Assembly (NCBI RefSeq): GCF_024300645.1
Contig: NZ_CP101291.1
Coordinates: 2,469,121 to 2,533,120 of the forward strand
Length of the DNA stretch: 64,000 nucleotides
Source of the DNA: Alteromonas sp. LMIT006
GTDB taxonomy: Bacteria > Pseudomonadota > Gammaproteobacteria > Enterobacterales > Alteromonadaceae
Reading direction: 5' to 3'
Within the stretch, counting starts at the first letter, position 1, and every line of letters starts with the position of its first letter. This document shows, piece by piece, positions 1-8,563 of the stretch. The translations under genes and the position numbers were made by a program. Below the pieces are notes generated by a model. That model was not told the DNA's origin. It saw only the letters and a list, made by a program, of their open reading frames with translations, and did not search any database.

Positions 1-508
1 TATGAGCGCAATGACGACGTATTTGATGTTTACGTCCTGTCTTGGGAAAACAACGAATCAGACTAAAACGCGCCTGCTGATACCTTCCAACTGGTTGTGG
101 CACAAGATAATGTTGTAAGCACTCCACTCGTGTAAGAGCCTCTTGCGCTGGTTTGTCGGTATGAGCCTGTCTATCTGATATCTTATCGAGTTTTTCTTTT
201 AACGCATAGTCGATTTCACAATCACTCGCCCATCCACGGACTATTGCTGTATACGCTTTTTGCCAACTGTGTTGTTCAATTTGCGCACTCAGTAACCGCG
301 CCATGTTAGAACTCAGAGCAAATACCAAGATCCCAGATGTTGGCTTATCGAGTCGATGCACTGGAAACACGTGTTGTCCGATTTGATCTCTTACCATCTG
401 CATCGCAAACTCCGTCTCGTGTTTATCAATCGTACTTCGATGAACGAGTAAACCACTGGGTTTGTTTATGGCGACCAAAGCCTCATCTTGAAAAAGTATA
501 TCGAGCAT
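1..508 (-). CDS. truC: tRNA pseudouridine(65) synthase TruC, 3' end cut by window edge
   Basis: Reading back from an ATG at 508 gives 169 residues that run off the window start; the family is about 260 residues long. It isomerises U65 in several tRNAs. The start MLDILFQDEALVAINKPSGL and the catalytic motif HRLDKPTSG, with the nucleophile Asp54, are clear, and the fragment ends in the conserved KTGRKHQIRRH segment. It diverges from the DUF3549 gene. In enterobacteria truC also lies near syd and csrB, which agrees with the genes that follow. The call is firm; only the C-terminus is unseen. Confidence 0.93.
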   Translation of the reverse strand, partial: MLDILFQDEALVAINKPSGLLVHRSTIDKHETEFAMQMVRDQIGQHVFPVHRLDKPTSGILVFALSSNMARLLSAQIEQHSWQKAYTAIVRGWASDCEIDYALKEKLDKISDRQAHTDKPAQEALTRVECLQHYLVPQPVGRYQQARFSLIRCFPKTGRKHQIRRHCAH

Positions 509-569
509 GAAATTCCAACGGATCTGTTTATAATGTCCACCATCAAAACAAACAGTGTACGTTAAGGCT

Positions 570-1601
570 ATGCAAGATACACCAGAATCGACTATTAATT
601 CAATCAGTGAGTTTTTACACGCTGCTGGCACACAGTTTCGCATCGTTGATATGGGACGTGGATACCGCGAACTATCCGCTCAAACATTTGTTGATATCGA
701 GTATCAAAAGCAGCCTGTCCCCTTTCCTAGACAACAGCATATGTGGTTTGGCTGTATTTTTTGGCAGTCTGGCCAGCATTTCATTTGGTTCATTAAGCTT
801 CCATTAGATGAGCGAGGTTTGCTAAATCAAGCCGCTCGCAATTCGTTTTTAGAAAAAGTCATCCAAGCGCTTGGCGCACAGTTACAAAACACGGTCCAAC
901 AAAACGGGCAACTTGGTGACAATCCCTTTACCTTTACTCCTAATCAGAAGCAGCTCGCAGATTTTCATGCTTTCGCAAAAAAAATCTTAATTCAACCCGC
1001 CAGTCCTTATTTGGCTCCTTGTATAGATTACATACAATCTCCAAGCACTCAAGATTGGCAGACTCTCCCTGTACAAGGTTTGGCTGAAATCGCCAGTCGT
1101 TGTAATGAAGGCAATATTCAAGTTCATTTACTCAATAATTGGTCAGTGATGCCAAGAGCTGTCACCATATCTTTGCTCGAAAGTTTTGAACATTATGCGA
1201 TAAACAAACCATTGGCAGTGCACATCAAAAAAGAAATCGAAGTACTGGTCAAATCGAATCAGATTGATTTTGGTCTTCTTGCTAGTTATTTACGTGCGTT
1301 GAGTCAAGCTGACATTGGCATTCAAACTGAGACTGTACGTTTCATCTGTAATCAAGCCGATGTGCCATCTGAATTATTACTCGTAATTGCGGCTCGGAAC
1401 TTTGCAGCACTGCAAGATACGGCTGTATTACATCGTTTTATACCCCATTTGCTGTCGTATGATGATGACTTTGTGATGGGGTTGTACCAAGATCTAGTGC
1501 AGTTACCTCAGACCCGCATGCATTTGTTGTCATTGATTCACGATACCCGGGACACAACCGGTTTATCACAGCGTATCAAACAGATTACCACCGCGTCATG
1601 A
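570..1601 (+). CDS. DUF3549 family protein
   Basis: A 343-residue cytoplasmic protein without signal peptide or membrane segment. The aromatic-rich N-terminal half (RQQHMWFGCIFW near residue 60) is characteristic of DUF3549, a family of unknown function found beside truC in Vibrio and Alteromonas relatives. A GTG at 555 would add five residues, but the ATG at 570 has a TTAAGG sequence just upstream and is preferred. The stop overlaps the next start by four bases (ATGA), so the two genes are probably translationally coupled. No enzymatic motif is visible. Confidence 0.8.
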   Translation: MQDTPESTINSISEFLHAAGTQFRIVDMGRGYRELSAQTFVDIEYQKQPVPFPRQQHMWFGCIFWQSGQHFIWFIKLPLDERGLLNQAARNSFLEKVIQALGAQLQNTVQQNGQLGDNPFTFTPNQKQLADFHAFAKKILIQPASPYLAPCIDYIQSPSTQDWQTLPVQGLAEIASRCNEGNIQVHLLNNWSVMPRAVTISLLESFEHYAINKPLAVHIKKEIEVLVKSNQIDFGLLASYLRALSQADIGIQTETVRFICNQADVPSELLLVIAARNFAALQDTAVLHRFIPHLLSYDDDFVMGLYQDLVQLPQTRMHLLSLIHDTRDTTGLSQRIKQITTAS

Positions 1602-1897
1602 CACTTTTAGACATATTGGTTTCGGTATCACTCATGTGCCTTGCGATTGGCTTTTGGCGGATCCGAGCTAATGCAGAGATAGCAAGAACTGTGGCTCAGC
1701 AATATTGCAAAAAACACGAACTGATATTTGTCAGTATTCATCGCCATAACATTCATCTGCTAGGTCAGCGCAGCGGTGAAATTGATTACCTGATGAGTTT
1801 TACTACGGCACCGGATGTGGCTTATGAAGGGGTCATAACCATAAAAAAGCAACGCTTGATACGTATAGATTTACCGGTTTTTAGAGAGCCAGATTAA
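1598..1897 (+). CDS. DUF3301 family small membrane-anchored protein
   Basis: 99 residues. An N-terminal hydrophobic segment (about residues 2-19) is followed by a soluble part with the FTTAPDVAYEGVI-type core of DUF3301. The function is unknown. It is coupled to the DUF3549 gene by an ATGA overlap. Transcription probably ends in the hairpin at 1911-1941, which also serves the convergent CsrB-like RNA. The family assignment rests on remembered sequence pattern and on its usual place downstream of DUF3549. Confidence 0.75.
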   Translation: MTLLDILVSVSLMCLAIGFWRIRANAEIARTVAQQYCKKHELIFVSIHRHNIHLLGQRSGEIDYLMSFTTAPDVAYEGVITIKKQRLIRIDLPVFREPD

Positions 1898-1905
1898 TTT
1901 AATAC

Positions 1906-2264
1906 AAAAGAAAAGGCGATAGCCTATTGACTATCGCCTCATTGTTTCGAGCTTCCTTCTCAGCGTTCCATTGCTACAATAATCATCCCGATTAACATCC
2001 GTATACGCCCCTTTCCTTCTAATCCAACTCATCCTAAGCTGGCCGCGAATCCATCCACGGGTCCCTTTCCATGTCTCCAGTACGAAGTTGCACATCCATA
2101 CTGCAACCTGCTTCCTTCCTGAAGTTATTCCTGTTTGGTTGTTGCCAACCAATGTCCCTTTCCTTTATTCCTGATATCGCTTGATATCCTATCAAGCTTT
2201 GGCAAATGCCATGTCCCTTAACTCAACAATGTCTTCCTGACTGGGTCATTGTTTCCGTGTGACA
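1906..2264 (-). ncRNA. csrB: CsrB-like CsrA-sequestering regulatory RNA
   Basis: On the minus strand, about 310 bases contain 23 GGA trinucleotides, many as CAGGAA, AAGGGA or AAGGA and several between short complementary arms. That is the signature of CsrB/CsrC RNAs, which bind many CsrA dimers and relieve CsrA repression of translation. The RNA ends in a rho-independent terminator (GGCGATAG stem, then TTTTCTTTT). A TAATAT -10 element at 2271-2276 and a GacA/UvrY-type box about 170 bp upstream fit csrB promoters. The length of about 360 nt matches E. coli csrB (369 nt), and the position between truC and syd is also where E. coli csrB lies. A short minus-strand reading frame inside it has no family resemblance. 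The exact 5' end is inferred. Confidence 0.85.
1911..1941 (-). terminator. rho-independent terminator of the CsrB-like RNA
   Basis: On the minus strand GGCGATAG and CTATCGCC form an 8-bp stem (extendable by A-T pairs) around TCAATAGG and are followed by TTTTCTTTT. The stem is usable from both sides and may also end the convergent DUF3549-DUF3301 transcript. Confidence 0.85.
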
Positions 2265-2270
2265 AGGTAA

Positions 2271-2298
2271 ATATTACGCAACTAAACCATGATTTCAG
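2271..2298 (-). promoter_or_regulatory. likely promoter of the CsrB-like RNA
   Basis: Minus-strand CTGAAA (2298-2293), a 16-bp spacer and TAATAT (2276-2271). The -35 is poor, as expected of a promoter that depends on an activator. Transcription would begin near 2264. Confidence 0.45.
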
Positions 2299-2435
2299 GA
2301 AAATATTTTTTAATTATGCTGTGTATAAACACGATTCTTTTGTTGTTACCTCAACTAAAGTACCGTAATAACAGGGGTTTGGGATAAACTGTGAGAAGAC
2401 TGTGGATTAGAATAGCTATCAATGGCTTACATTAT

Positions 2436-2453
2436 TGTAAGATATTTCTTACG
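2436..2453. promoter_or_regulatory. GacA/UvrY/VarA-type activator box upstream of csrB
   Basis: TGTAAGATATTTCTTACG matches the consensus TGTAAG-N6-CTTACA with one mismatch in the last base. It lies about 170-190 bp upstream of the inferred csrB start, the distance seen in enterobacterial csrB promoters where phosphorylated UvrY binds. This implies control by a BarA/GacS-type two-component system. Confidence 0.75.
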
Positions 2454-2481
2454 GACAAAGTAAGCCATCACCTTGGAAAAG

Positions 2482-3126
2482 CTAAATCGACTTATACATT
2501 ATTTGACCCGAAATGTTTTCAGTGGATAATTTTTTGATAAAGGTAAAACCTCCAGAGTTAAAAAACGATAGGCATTTGTCTAATGTAACAAACACTCCAA
2601 CTCCATTTGAACCTTCTGTAGAAGATACAATTTCATTGATACCTGCCAACAAAATATGACCAAGACCTTGATCTTGATGTTGCGGATGCACCCCGATGAA
2701 CGAAATCATGTGACAGTCCTGAGTGGGTAATTCAGCCCTCACCAGTTTCTCTTTGTGTAGTAACTGTTGCGTGCCAAGAAAACCCGCTGTCATCAACATG
2801 CGTAAGCGCCAATGCCAATAACGACCATGACCAAAGTCAGGATTTGGAGTAAGTAAACACGTGACAGCAACTAAAGAACCATCCCGGTATACGCCTAACA
2901 TTGGTTGTTTAGCTTCCCAAAACGCATTGAGTTCTTCGCGGATAGCGCTGCGCAAGCGCATCTCATAGCCCTCCTCCTCTACTTTAAAAATCTTGGAGAA
3001 CAATGGATCATCAAAGTAAGCATTGTACAGAATAGACGCAGCGACCTTTAGGTCAACTGCGCTTAGGTGTTTAATTTCAAAATCTATATCGTTTTCTGAA
3101 TAGTCTACTGCTGCTGAATACTCCAT
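2482..3126 (-). CDS. GNAT family N-acetyltransferase
   Basis: 214 residues with a GNAT acetyl-CoA binding core: a beta strand ISFIGVHP (141-148) followed by the pyrophosphate-binding loop QDQGLG (151-156), then VFVTLDKCLSFFNSGGF, which resembles the family's usual ending. The substrate cannot be told from sequence. It stands alone and reads toward the csrB control region; its stop is about 30 bp from the GacA-type box. It resembles plant/bacterial stand-alone GNATs of 200-220 residues rather than ribosomal RimI-type enzymes. Confidence 0.8.
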   Translation of the reverse strand: MEYSAAVDYSENDIDFEIKHLSAVDLKVAASILYNAYFDDPLFSKIFKVEEEGYEMRLRSAIREELNAFWEAKQPMLGVYRDGSLVAVTCLLTPNPDFGHGRYWHWRLRMLMTAGFLGTQQLLHKEKLVRAELPTQDCHMISFIGVHPQHQDQGLGHILLAGINEIVSSTEGSNGVGVFVTLDKCLSFFNSGGFTFIKKLSTENISGQIMYKSI

Positions 3127-3237
3127 AAGCGTTTCTCCATAAGCCGTTACGCGAAGCTGTTTGTAAATATTGTGTAAAGATTTATAGAGCTTTAGTGTGG
3201 TAAAGGCAAGTAAAGTTCAATTATTAAACAGAAATAA

Positions 3238-3621
3238 TTAAGGCAGCTGCATCGATTTTAGATAGTCCTGCCCCCAGCCAATAAGAGAATTTTCTTTGAA
3301 AATCAATGGAGTGCATTCGTCTTTTGTCGTAATGCCGTCTGGCTGTTTTCGCTGAGTTCGATAGTATAAAATTTGATATTGTTCAGAGCCCTTTAATGAT
3401 AGCTCATTAAAATCTGCAATCCCCATCTTCTCTGTAATGTCTGCGAATGATATCCCTAATTGGAGAGATTGAATGTGCTGCCGATTATTTTTTTCGCGAG
3501 CTTCCCACTGGCTATGTTGGGTATCCCATTCACTACGATTATCTGGATCAATAGCGATTACGCATCCAGAAAGGGTCAAGAGTAACGGGAAAGTGAGTGC
3601 GATTTTTTTGATAGTGTGCAT
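3238..3621 (-). CDS. DUF3192 family lipoprotein
   Basis: 127 residues with a lipoprotein signal: positively charged start, hydrophobic stretch, and lipobox LSGC with Cys20. The mature part contains NNRQHIQSLQLGISFADITEKMG and the TTKDECTPLIF segment diagnostic of DUF3192, a periplasmic lipoprotein family of unknown role in gammaproteobacteria. Ser follows the hydrophobic core and Val follows Cys20, so outer-membrane sorting is likely but unproven. It is monocistronic and divergent from the 3758 gene. Confidence 0.8.
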   Translation of the reverse strand: MHTIKKIALTFPLLLTLSGCVIAIDPDNRSEWDTQHSQWEAREKNNRQHIQSLQLGISFADITEKMGIADFNELSLKGSEQYQILYYRTQRKQPDGITTKDECTPLIFKENSLIGWGQDYLKSMQLP

Positions 3622-3757
3622 GTTAGCTTCCTTGTATAATCAAATGAATACATGCCAATTCATTCAATTTCAATGCCAAAGATAAGCAATTGATTAGTAT
3701 ATGTTTTATATATAATCCTTGTTCATATTGACGATAATTTAGGGAAAATACTTAAAA

Positions 3758-4054
3758 ATGAGTGAAATTACCAAAATATGTCAGTCCCTTACGGATAAAG
3801 GGATCACGCCAACCGTTGGTCTAATCAAAGCGAAATTAACGCAAAAAACACCACTACCTGACATCATCTCAGGGTTAAAAGCCTTCCAAGCTAACCAACC
3901 TCATGAACCTGCATCAATAAAAGAGCCAAGTCTAGCTGATAGAGTGATGGAACTAGAAAAGCGTTGTGCAAACCAGCAAGAGCATATTCAAACATTACAA
4001 GAGCAAGTCGAATCCTTGCGTTTTATGGTTAAGCAACTGTCAAATAACCAATAA
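3758..4054 (+). CDS. small coiled-coil protein with KfrA_N-like start
   Basis: 98 residues. The N-terminal 45 residues (LTDKGITPTVGLIKAKL) resemble the helical N-terminal domain of KfrA-type DNA-binding proteins, where a conserved PTV precedes a predicted recognition helix. Residues 58-95 are a heptad-like coiled coil. The protein is soluble and probably oligomeric. The start ATG follows a GGGAAAAT sequence. It overlaps the convergent syd gene by 26 bp at the 3' end. No function is assigned; a DNA-binding role is inference. Confidence 0.6.
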   Translation: MSEITKICQSLTDKGITPTVGLIKAKLTQKTPLPDIISGLKAFQANQPHEPASIKEPSLADRVMELEKRCANQQEHIQTLQEQVESLRFMVKQLSNNQ

Positions 4055-4559
4055 ACTCTTGCAAGCTATTCGCGACGATTTGATGTGGCGTTCGACCGAC
4101 GTATTCAAAGACGACTTCACCAGATGACGGTATGATGGAAATCAATTCTTCGTCATCATCTGTTACCCCAATAAAAATGGTATCGGGTTGTTTGAGTCTT
4201 CTTTTCATTAAGACGTGACCAATAATATTCTCTTGTAAGCGCGCAAAGTCTTCTTCATTCCATACTTGCAGTAGAGTCATCACTCTACCATCAAAATTCA
4301 CGGAGAGATGATCGGCATAATAAGCACAGTAAAAGCATTCTATGGTATCGGGAATTTGGATCTCTAAAGCGGTGCCGAGTTGCTTTAGGTTAGCAGATGC
4401 ATCGCTCTGACGAGGGACTGGTTGCCACTTAACCCAAAGATCGTTTGTAATATTATCTGGGTCAACTAAACAAGGAGATGGCCACTGCGCGTCAAACTCC
4501 ACCATGCATTCGTGCTGAGATTGATACTGTTTGATGAAATCTTGCCAGAAAACATTCAT
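4029..4559 (-). CDS. syd: Syd, SecY-interacting protein
   Basis: 176 residues matching Syd (E. coli 181) along its length: an N-terminal FIKQYQSQH segment, the central FYCAYYADHLSVNFDGRVMT, and LLQVWNEEDFARLQENIIGH. Syd binds the cytosolic face of SecY and monitors the translocon. It is divergent from queF with only 36 bp between the starts, so the promoters must be very compact. The same syd-queF-ppnN block exists in E. coli. Confidence 0.93.
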   Translation of the reverse strand: MNVFWQDFIKQYQSQHECMVEFDAQWPSPCLVDPDNITNDLWVKWQPVPRQSDASANLKQLGTALEIQIPDTIECFYCAYYADHLSVNFDGRVMTLLQVWNEEDFARLQENIIGHVLMKRRLKQPDTIFIGVTDDDEELISIIPSSGEVVFEYVGRTPHQIVANSLQEFIGYLTVA

Positions 4560-4595
4560 AATAATGTTTAAAATAAAGAATTACTTACAAAAACT

Positions 4596-5447
4596 ATGAC
4601 AGATAAATCACTTTATGCCAATTCACAAAGTATTAAGTCTTTGACTTTGGGCAATGCCGTAACGTATCAATCCCAGTATTCGCCTGAACTTTTACAGCCT
4701 GTGCCACGATTACTCAATCGTCAGCAAATCGGTATAAATGAACAAAATTTGCCCTTTACTGGCGAAGATATCTGGAACGGGTACGAATTATCATGGCTCA
4801 ACCCCAAAGGACTACCACAAGTCGCTGTAATGCGTTGTTTTGTGCCGGTGACGAGTCCTAATATTATTGAATCCAAGTCATTTAAACTTTACTTAAACAG
4901 CCTCAACCAAACCGTATTTAGTGATCATAGTTCGTTGTCTGCAACGTTACAAAAGGACTTAAGCCAATGTGCTGGCGAGTGCGTAAAAGTAGACATCATT
5001 CGTCCTGAGCAATTTTATAATGAGCAATTCATCATAACGGATTGGCAATGTATAGATGAACAAGACATTCAGATTAAAGAGTACCAACCCAACCCTTCAT
5101 TATTAAAAAATTCCAGTCATGAAGTTGTCACACGACAGCTCTATTCTAACTTACTGAAGTCGAACTGTTTGGTAACCAACCAACCTGATTGGGCGACGGT
5201 ATTTATCAAATATACTGGTCCCAAAATATGCTCTGAATCCCTGTTGAGGTATATAGTCTCATTTCGTGAACACAGCGAGTTTCACGAACAATGCGTTGAA
5301 CGTATCTTTACCGACATTTTGCAGCAAACAGGGGTTTCTCAGTTAACCGTCTATGCAAGATACACCAGACGTGGTGGCTTGGATATTAATCCGTTTCGCA
5401 GTAACTTTGAAACGTGTTACGGAGATTGGAGACTGCTCAGACAGTGA
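4596..5447 (+). CDS. queF: NADPH-dependent 7-cyano-7-deazaguanine reductase QueF (long form)
   Basis: 283 residues, the two-domain (YqcD) type. It reduces the nitrile preQ0 to preQ1 in queuosine synthesis. The thioimide-forming nucleophile Cys191 sits in KSNCLVTNQPDW with Asp198 as proton donor, and the NADPH-binding signature ESKSFKLYLNS begins near residue 92. The FREHSEFHEQCVERIF helix and RYTRRGGLDINP near the end are typical. It reads away from syd and is followed 72 bp later by ppnN. Confidence 0.96.
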   Translation: MTDKSLYANSQSIKSLTLGNAVTYQSQYSPELLQPVPRLLNRQQIGINEQNLPFTGEDIWNGYELSWLNPKGLPQVAVMRCFVPVTSPNIIESKSFKLYLNSLNQTVFSDHSSLSATLQKDLSQCAGECVKVDIIRPEQFYNEQFIITDWQCIDEQDIQIKEYQPNPSLLKNSSHEVVTRQLYSNLLKSNCLVTNQPDWATVFIKYTGPKICSESLLRYIVSFREHSEFHEQCVERIFTDILQQTGVSQLTVYARYTRRGGLDINPFRSNFETCYGDWRLLRQ

Positions 5448-5519
5448 GCGTTTGGGTCTTGACCTTTTTGAAGATAGACCGATATATAAAATATACGAAC
5501 AACAGCAAGGACAAGCGTT

Positions 5520-6884
5520 TTGACCAAAAATCCAGTACAACTTAGCCCTGTCGGTTGGATGAGCCAATTATCACAAAATGAAATGGCGCTCATTACCGAC
5601 CATACCAATACCAAACATTATCAATTGTTCCGTAACTGTGTTTTAGCAGTGCTCAACAGCGGCGCCGAAACCGATGATATGACCAGTATGCTCGACAAGC
5701 ATCAATCATTTGCCATTGATCTCATTCGCCGTGAACGCGGAGTCAAAATTGAATTACTCAACCCTCCGCAAGAAGTGTTTGTCGACGGTAAATTAATTTC
5801 TGGTGTGCATGAACATGTATTTGCCGTGATGCGAGATTTGTTATACGTCGAGAGTATTTACCCGAATCACAGCACGGAATCATGTAGCGGTTCGGCTGCA
5901 ACCGATATGGTTTTTGATATGCTGCGCCATGCGAATGCACTTGAATATAACGATGGCATCAACACGGTAGTGTGTTGGGGTGGGCATTCAATTGGTCACA
6001 CCGAGTATCGATATACCAAAGAGGTAGGCTATCAACTTGGTCTCAGAGGATTCGATATCTGCACAGGATGTGGACCCGGCGCAATGAAAGGGCCAATGAA
6101 AGGCGCCGCGATTGGACACGCCAAACAACGGATCAAAAATGGACGTTATGTGGGATTAACTGAGCCGAGTATTATTGCTGCTGAACCACCTAACGCCATT
6201 GTCAACAAACTTGTGATTCTACCAGATATTGAAAAACGCTTAGAAGCCTTTGTGCGTTTTGGTCATGCCATTGTGGTGTTCCCGGGTGGGGTCGGCACCG
6301 CAGAAGAGTTATTGTATTTATTAGGTATCTTGCTGCATTCTAAAAACCAATCGCAACAAGTGCCTTTGATCTTAACTGGGCCAAAAGAAACTTCAGATTA
6401 TTTTGAAGCGATTAATGCCTTTGTAGCGGCGACATTAGGTATAGAAGCCACACAAAAATATAGAATTATCGTCGATGATGCAAAGGCGGTTGCACAACAT
6501 ATCAACAACCAACGTGAAGTCATTCGCAATCAACGTCTTCAGAACGGAGACGCGTTTAGTTTTAATTGGTCACTGCAAATTGAGCCTGAATTTCAAATTC
6601 CTTTCGTTCCGACACATGAAAACATGGCCAATTTACACCTACATCGAGACCAGTCTTCCGCTGATTTGGCTGCAAATTTACGCAAGGTGTTCTCAGGAAT
6701 TGTCGCAGGTAACATCAAAGCTGATACCATCGCTCAAATTGCCGAAAAAGGAAAGTTCAAATTAACTGGCGACCCAGAACTTATCACCATGGTCGAGCGG
6801 CTATTAGAACAGTTTATTGCTCAAGGTAGGATGAAGCTGCCCGGCAAGACTTATGAGCCGTGTTATGAAATAGTCAAAAATTAA
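5520..6884 (+). CDS. ppnN: pyrimidine/purine nucleotide 5'-monophosphate nucleosidase PpnN
   Basis: 454 residues, full length. PpnN (YgdH) hydrolyses nucleoside 5'-monophosphates to base and ribose-5-phosphate and is activated by (p)ppGpp. The LOG-fold signature PGGVGTAEE is at 255-263 and CTGCGPGAMKGPMKG at 181-195; the family-specific ends are present (KNPVQLSPVGW, KLPGKTYEPCYEI). The start is a TTG: an AAGGA lies seven bases before it and the N-terminus lines up with the E. coli protein (ISPLGSMDMLSQ), whereas the first internal ATG would remove that segment. Confidence 0.95.
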   Translation: MTKNPVQLSPVGWMSQLSQNEMALITDHTNTKHYQLFRNCVLAVLNSGAETDDMTSMLDKHQSFAIDLIRRERGVKIELLNPPQEVFVDGKLISGVHEHVFAVMRDLLYVESIYPNHSTESCSGSAATDMVFDMLRHANALEYNDGINTVVCWGGHSIGHTEYRYTKEVGYQLGLRGFDICTGCGPGAMKGPMKGAAIGHAKQRIKNGRYVGLTEPSIIAAEPPNAIVNKLVILPDIEKRLEAFVRFGHAIVVFPGGVGTAEELLYLLGILLHSKNQSQQVPLILTGPKETSDYFEAINAFVAATLGIEATQKYRIIVDDAKAVAQHINNQREVIRNQRLQNGDAFSFNWSLQIEPEFQIPFVPTHENMANLHLHRDQSSADLAANLRKVFSGIVAGNIKADTIAQIAEKGKFKLTGDPELITMVERLLEQFIAQGRMKLPGKTYEPCYEIVKN

Positions 6885-6997
6885 GTAAATTCAATACAAC
6901 TATAGTCCACATTTATTTATTTTAGTAGAGATTGGCATGTGGCTAAGTTAAAATATTAAAAATTAACGACACATCCATTTCTATCAAAGGAATTTTC

Positions 6998-8005
6998 ATG
7001 ACACAACAACGAATTACCGTCATTCGTGGAGACGGTATTGGACCGGATATTATTGATTCAGCCATCCAAATTTTGGACAAGGTCGGCTGTAATTTTGCCT
7101 ATGACTACGCCGATGCAGGTCTGATGGCATTAGAGAACCACGGTGAATTACTTCCTCAAGAAACCCTAGATTTGATTGCAAAGAACAAAGTTGCATTGAA
7201 AGGCCCTCTAACGACACCGGTTGGTGAAGGCTTTACTTCAATCAACGTAAGCTTGCGCAAACAGTTCCAATTGTATGCTAACGTTCGTCCTGTGTTGTCT
7301 TTCAAAGGCACCAAAGCACGTTATGATGATATCGACATCATTACGGTTCGCGAAAATACTCAAGGCATGTATTCAGGCCTAGGTCAAATCGTATCAGACG
7401 ACGGCACTGAAGCGGAAGCAAAAAGTAAAATCACTCGTGATGGCGCAGAAAAAATCGTTACCTTCGCTTACGAATTAGCGCGTCGTGAAGGCCGTAAAAA
7501 AGTGACCGCCGTTCACAAAGCAAACATTTTAAAATCGACTTCAGGACTATTTTTAAAAGTCGCACGAGAAGTAGGCGAACGTTATCCAGATATCGAATCT
7601 GCTGAGATGATTGTCGATAACACTTGTATGCAACTGGTGATGAACCCTGGTCAGTTTGATGTAATTGTTACGACTAACTTGTTTGGTGATATATTGTCTG
7701 ACTTATGTGCTGGCCTTGTCGGTGGTTTAGGCATGGCACCTGGTGCAAACATCGGTGAAGAATCAGCTATTTTTGAAGCAGTTCACGGCTCAGCGCCTGA
7801 TATCGCTGGCATGAACCTCGCTAACCCAACGTCAGTTATCCTTGCATCAATCCAGATGCTTGAATACTTAGAAATGGGCGACAAAGCAGAAAAAATCCGT
7901 GCCGCATTAAAAGACGTCATCGAATCTGGTGATCGCACAACTCGCGACCTTGGTGGCGAACACGGCACCACAGACTTTACTCAAGCAGTACTTGAACGTC
8001 TATAA
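6998..8005 (+). CDS. NAD-type isocitrate dehydrogenase
   Basis: 335 residues of the isocitrate/isopropylmalate dehydrogenase family, short form. The substrate loop TSINVSLRKQFQLYANVRP and the VTAVHKANILK and NLFGDILSDL segments fit isocitrate dehydrogenase of the NAD-dependent, eukaryote-like class rather than LeuB, and a separate LeuB is encoded at 32260. The [12 protein letters not shown] segment forms part of the cofactor site. It is monocistronic with a strong SD (AAAGGA) and its own terminator. Cofactor preference is inferred from similarity. Confidence 0.88.
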   Translation: MTQQRITVIRGDGIGPDIIDSAIQILDKVGCNFAYDYADAGLMALENHGELLPQETLDLIAKNKVALKGPLTTPVGEGFTSINVSLRKQFQLYANVRPVLSFKGTKARYDDIDIITVRENTQGMYSGLGQIVSDDGTEAEAKSKITRDGAEKIVTFAYELARREGRKKVTAVHKANILKSTSGLFLKVAREVGERYPDIESAEMIVDNTCMQLVMNPGQFDVIVTTNLFGDILSDLCAGLVGGLGMAPGANIGEESAIFEAVHGSAPDIAGMNLANPTSVILASIQMLEYLEMGDKAEKIRAALKDVIESGDRTTRDLGGEHGTTDFTQAVLERL

Positions 8006-8020
8006 TAGAACCAAAAGCTT

Positions 8021-8054
8021 AAACCGGATTGAGGCGACTTAATCCGGTTTTTTT
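8021..8054 (+). terminator. rho-independent terminator after isocitrate dehydrogenase
   Basis: AAACCGGATT and AATCCGGTTT form a 10-bp stem around GAGGCGACTT, followed by a T run. Confidence 0.93.
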
Positions 8055-8195
8055 ATGGCTGTTCAAAAGTATGGATTTTCATTCGAAACACTAAAACTGG
8101 CCAATCTCTCGCAACGAGTTCGCTACACTTGTCATTACTTAGCAAAACGCTAAGCAACATGAATATTAATTTATTGAAATACAAGGTATCGAATC

Positions 8196-8510
8196 ATGAA
8201 AAACATCCTACTTTTTGCTCTTTTACTGTCTCAAATTTGCCTATCAACCAATCTGTTGGCTGAGACGGTTACCGTGCAGGGAACACAATCTATTAGTCAA
8301 GACATCAACGTAGTGCAACACCTCAATATCAATACAGCAAGTGTCACCGAACTCACGGCTTTACCAGGTATAGGGGTTAAGAAAGCCCAAGCCATTGTGG
8401 CGCATCGCACAGATCACGGTGAGTTTTTGAAAAAAGAAGATTTGACTGAAGTAAAAGGTATTAGCCGAAAGCTACTTGCCAAAATCGAATCGCGTATCCG
8501 CGTGCAGTAA
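8196..8510 (+). CDS. ComEA-type helix-hairpin-helix DNA-binding protein
   Basis: 104 residues: a Sec signal peptide (about 1-22), a short linker and a C-terminal helix-hairpin-helix pair beginning NINTASVTELTALPGIG (about 46-62), with a second hairpin at EVKGISRK. ComEA-family proteins bind incoming double-stranded DNA non-specifically in the periplasm during natural uptake. No other competence gene is near it. The call rests on domain order and length typical of the short gammaproteobacterial form. Confidence 0.88.
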   Translation: MKNILLFALLLSQICLSTNLLAETVTVQGTQSISQDINVVQHLNINTASVTELTALPGIGVKKAQAIVAHRTDHGEFLKKEDLTEVKGISRKLLAKIESRIRVQ

Positions 8511-8543
8511 AAAAGCGCCAGTATCACCTCTGATATGGCGCTT
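8508..8543 (-). terminator. terminator of the ugd-galU operon
   Basis: An interrupted stem: AAGCGCC/GGCGCTT, then TATCA/TGATA, closed by CCTC. On the minus strand it is followed by TTTTTT, so it ends galU. On the plus strand there is no T run, so it is at best weak for the comEA-type gene. Confidence 0.85.
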
Positions 8544-8563
8544 AAATCGGTTAGGTTAGCGTT

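Noticed and set aside
1931..2152. A 73-codon minus-strand reading frame
   Set aside because: It lies inside the GGA-rich CsrB-like RNA, has no SD of its own and no family resemblance.
1940..2260. Possible CRISPR-like spacing of repeated short motifs
   Set aside because: Only the GGA-containing loops recur; there is no repeat of 25-40 bp with equal spacers and no cas gene.
4560..4595. preQ1 riboswitch before queF
   Set aside because: The gap to syd is only 36 bp and shows no aptamer-like pairing.
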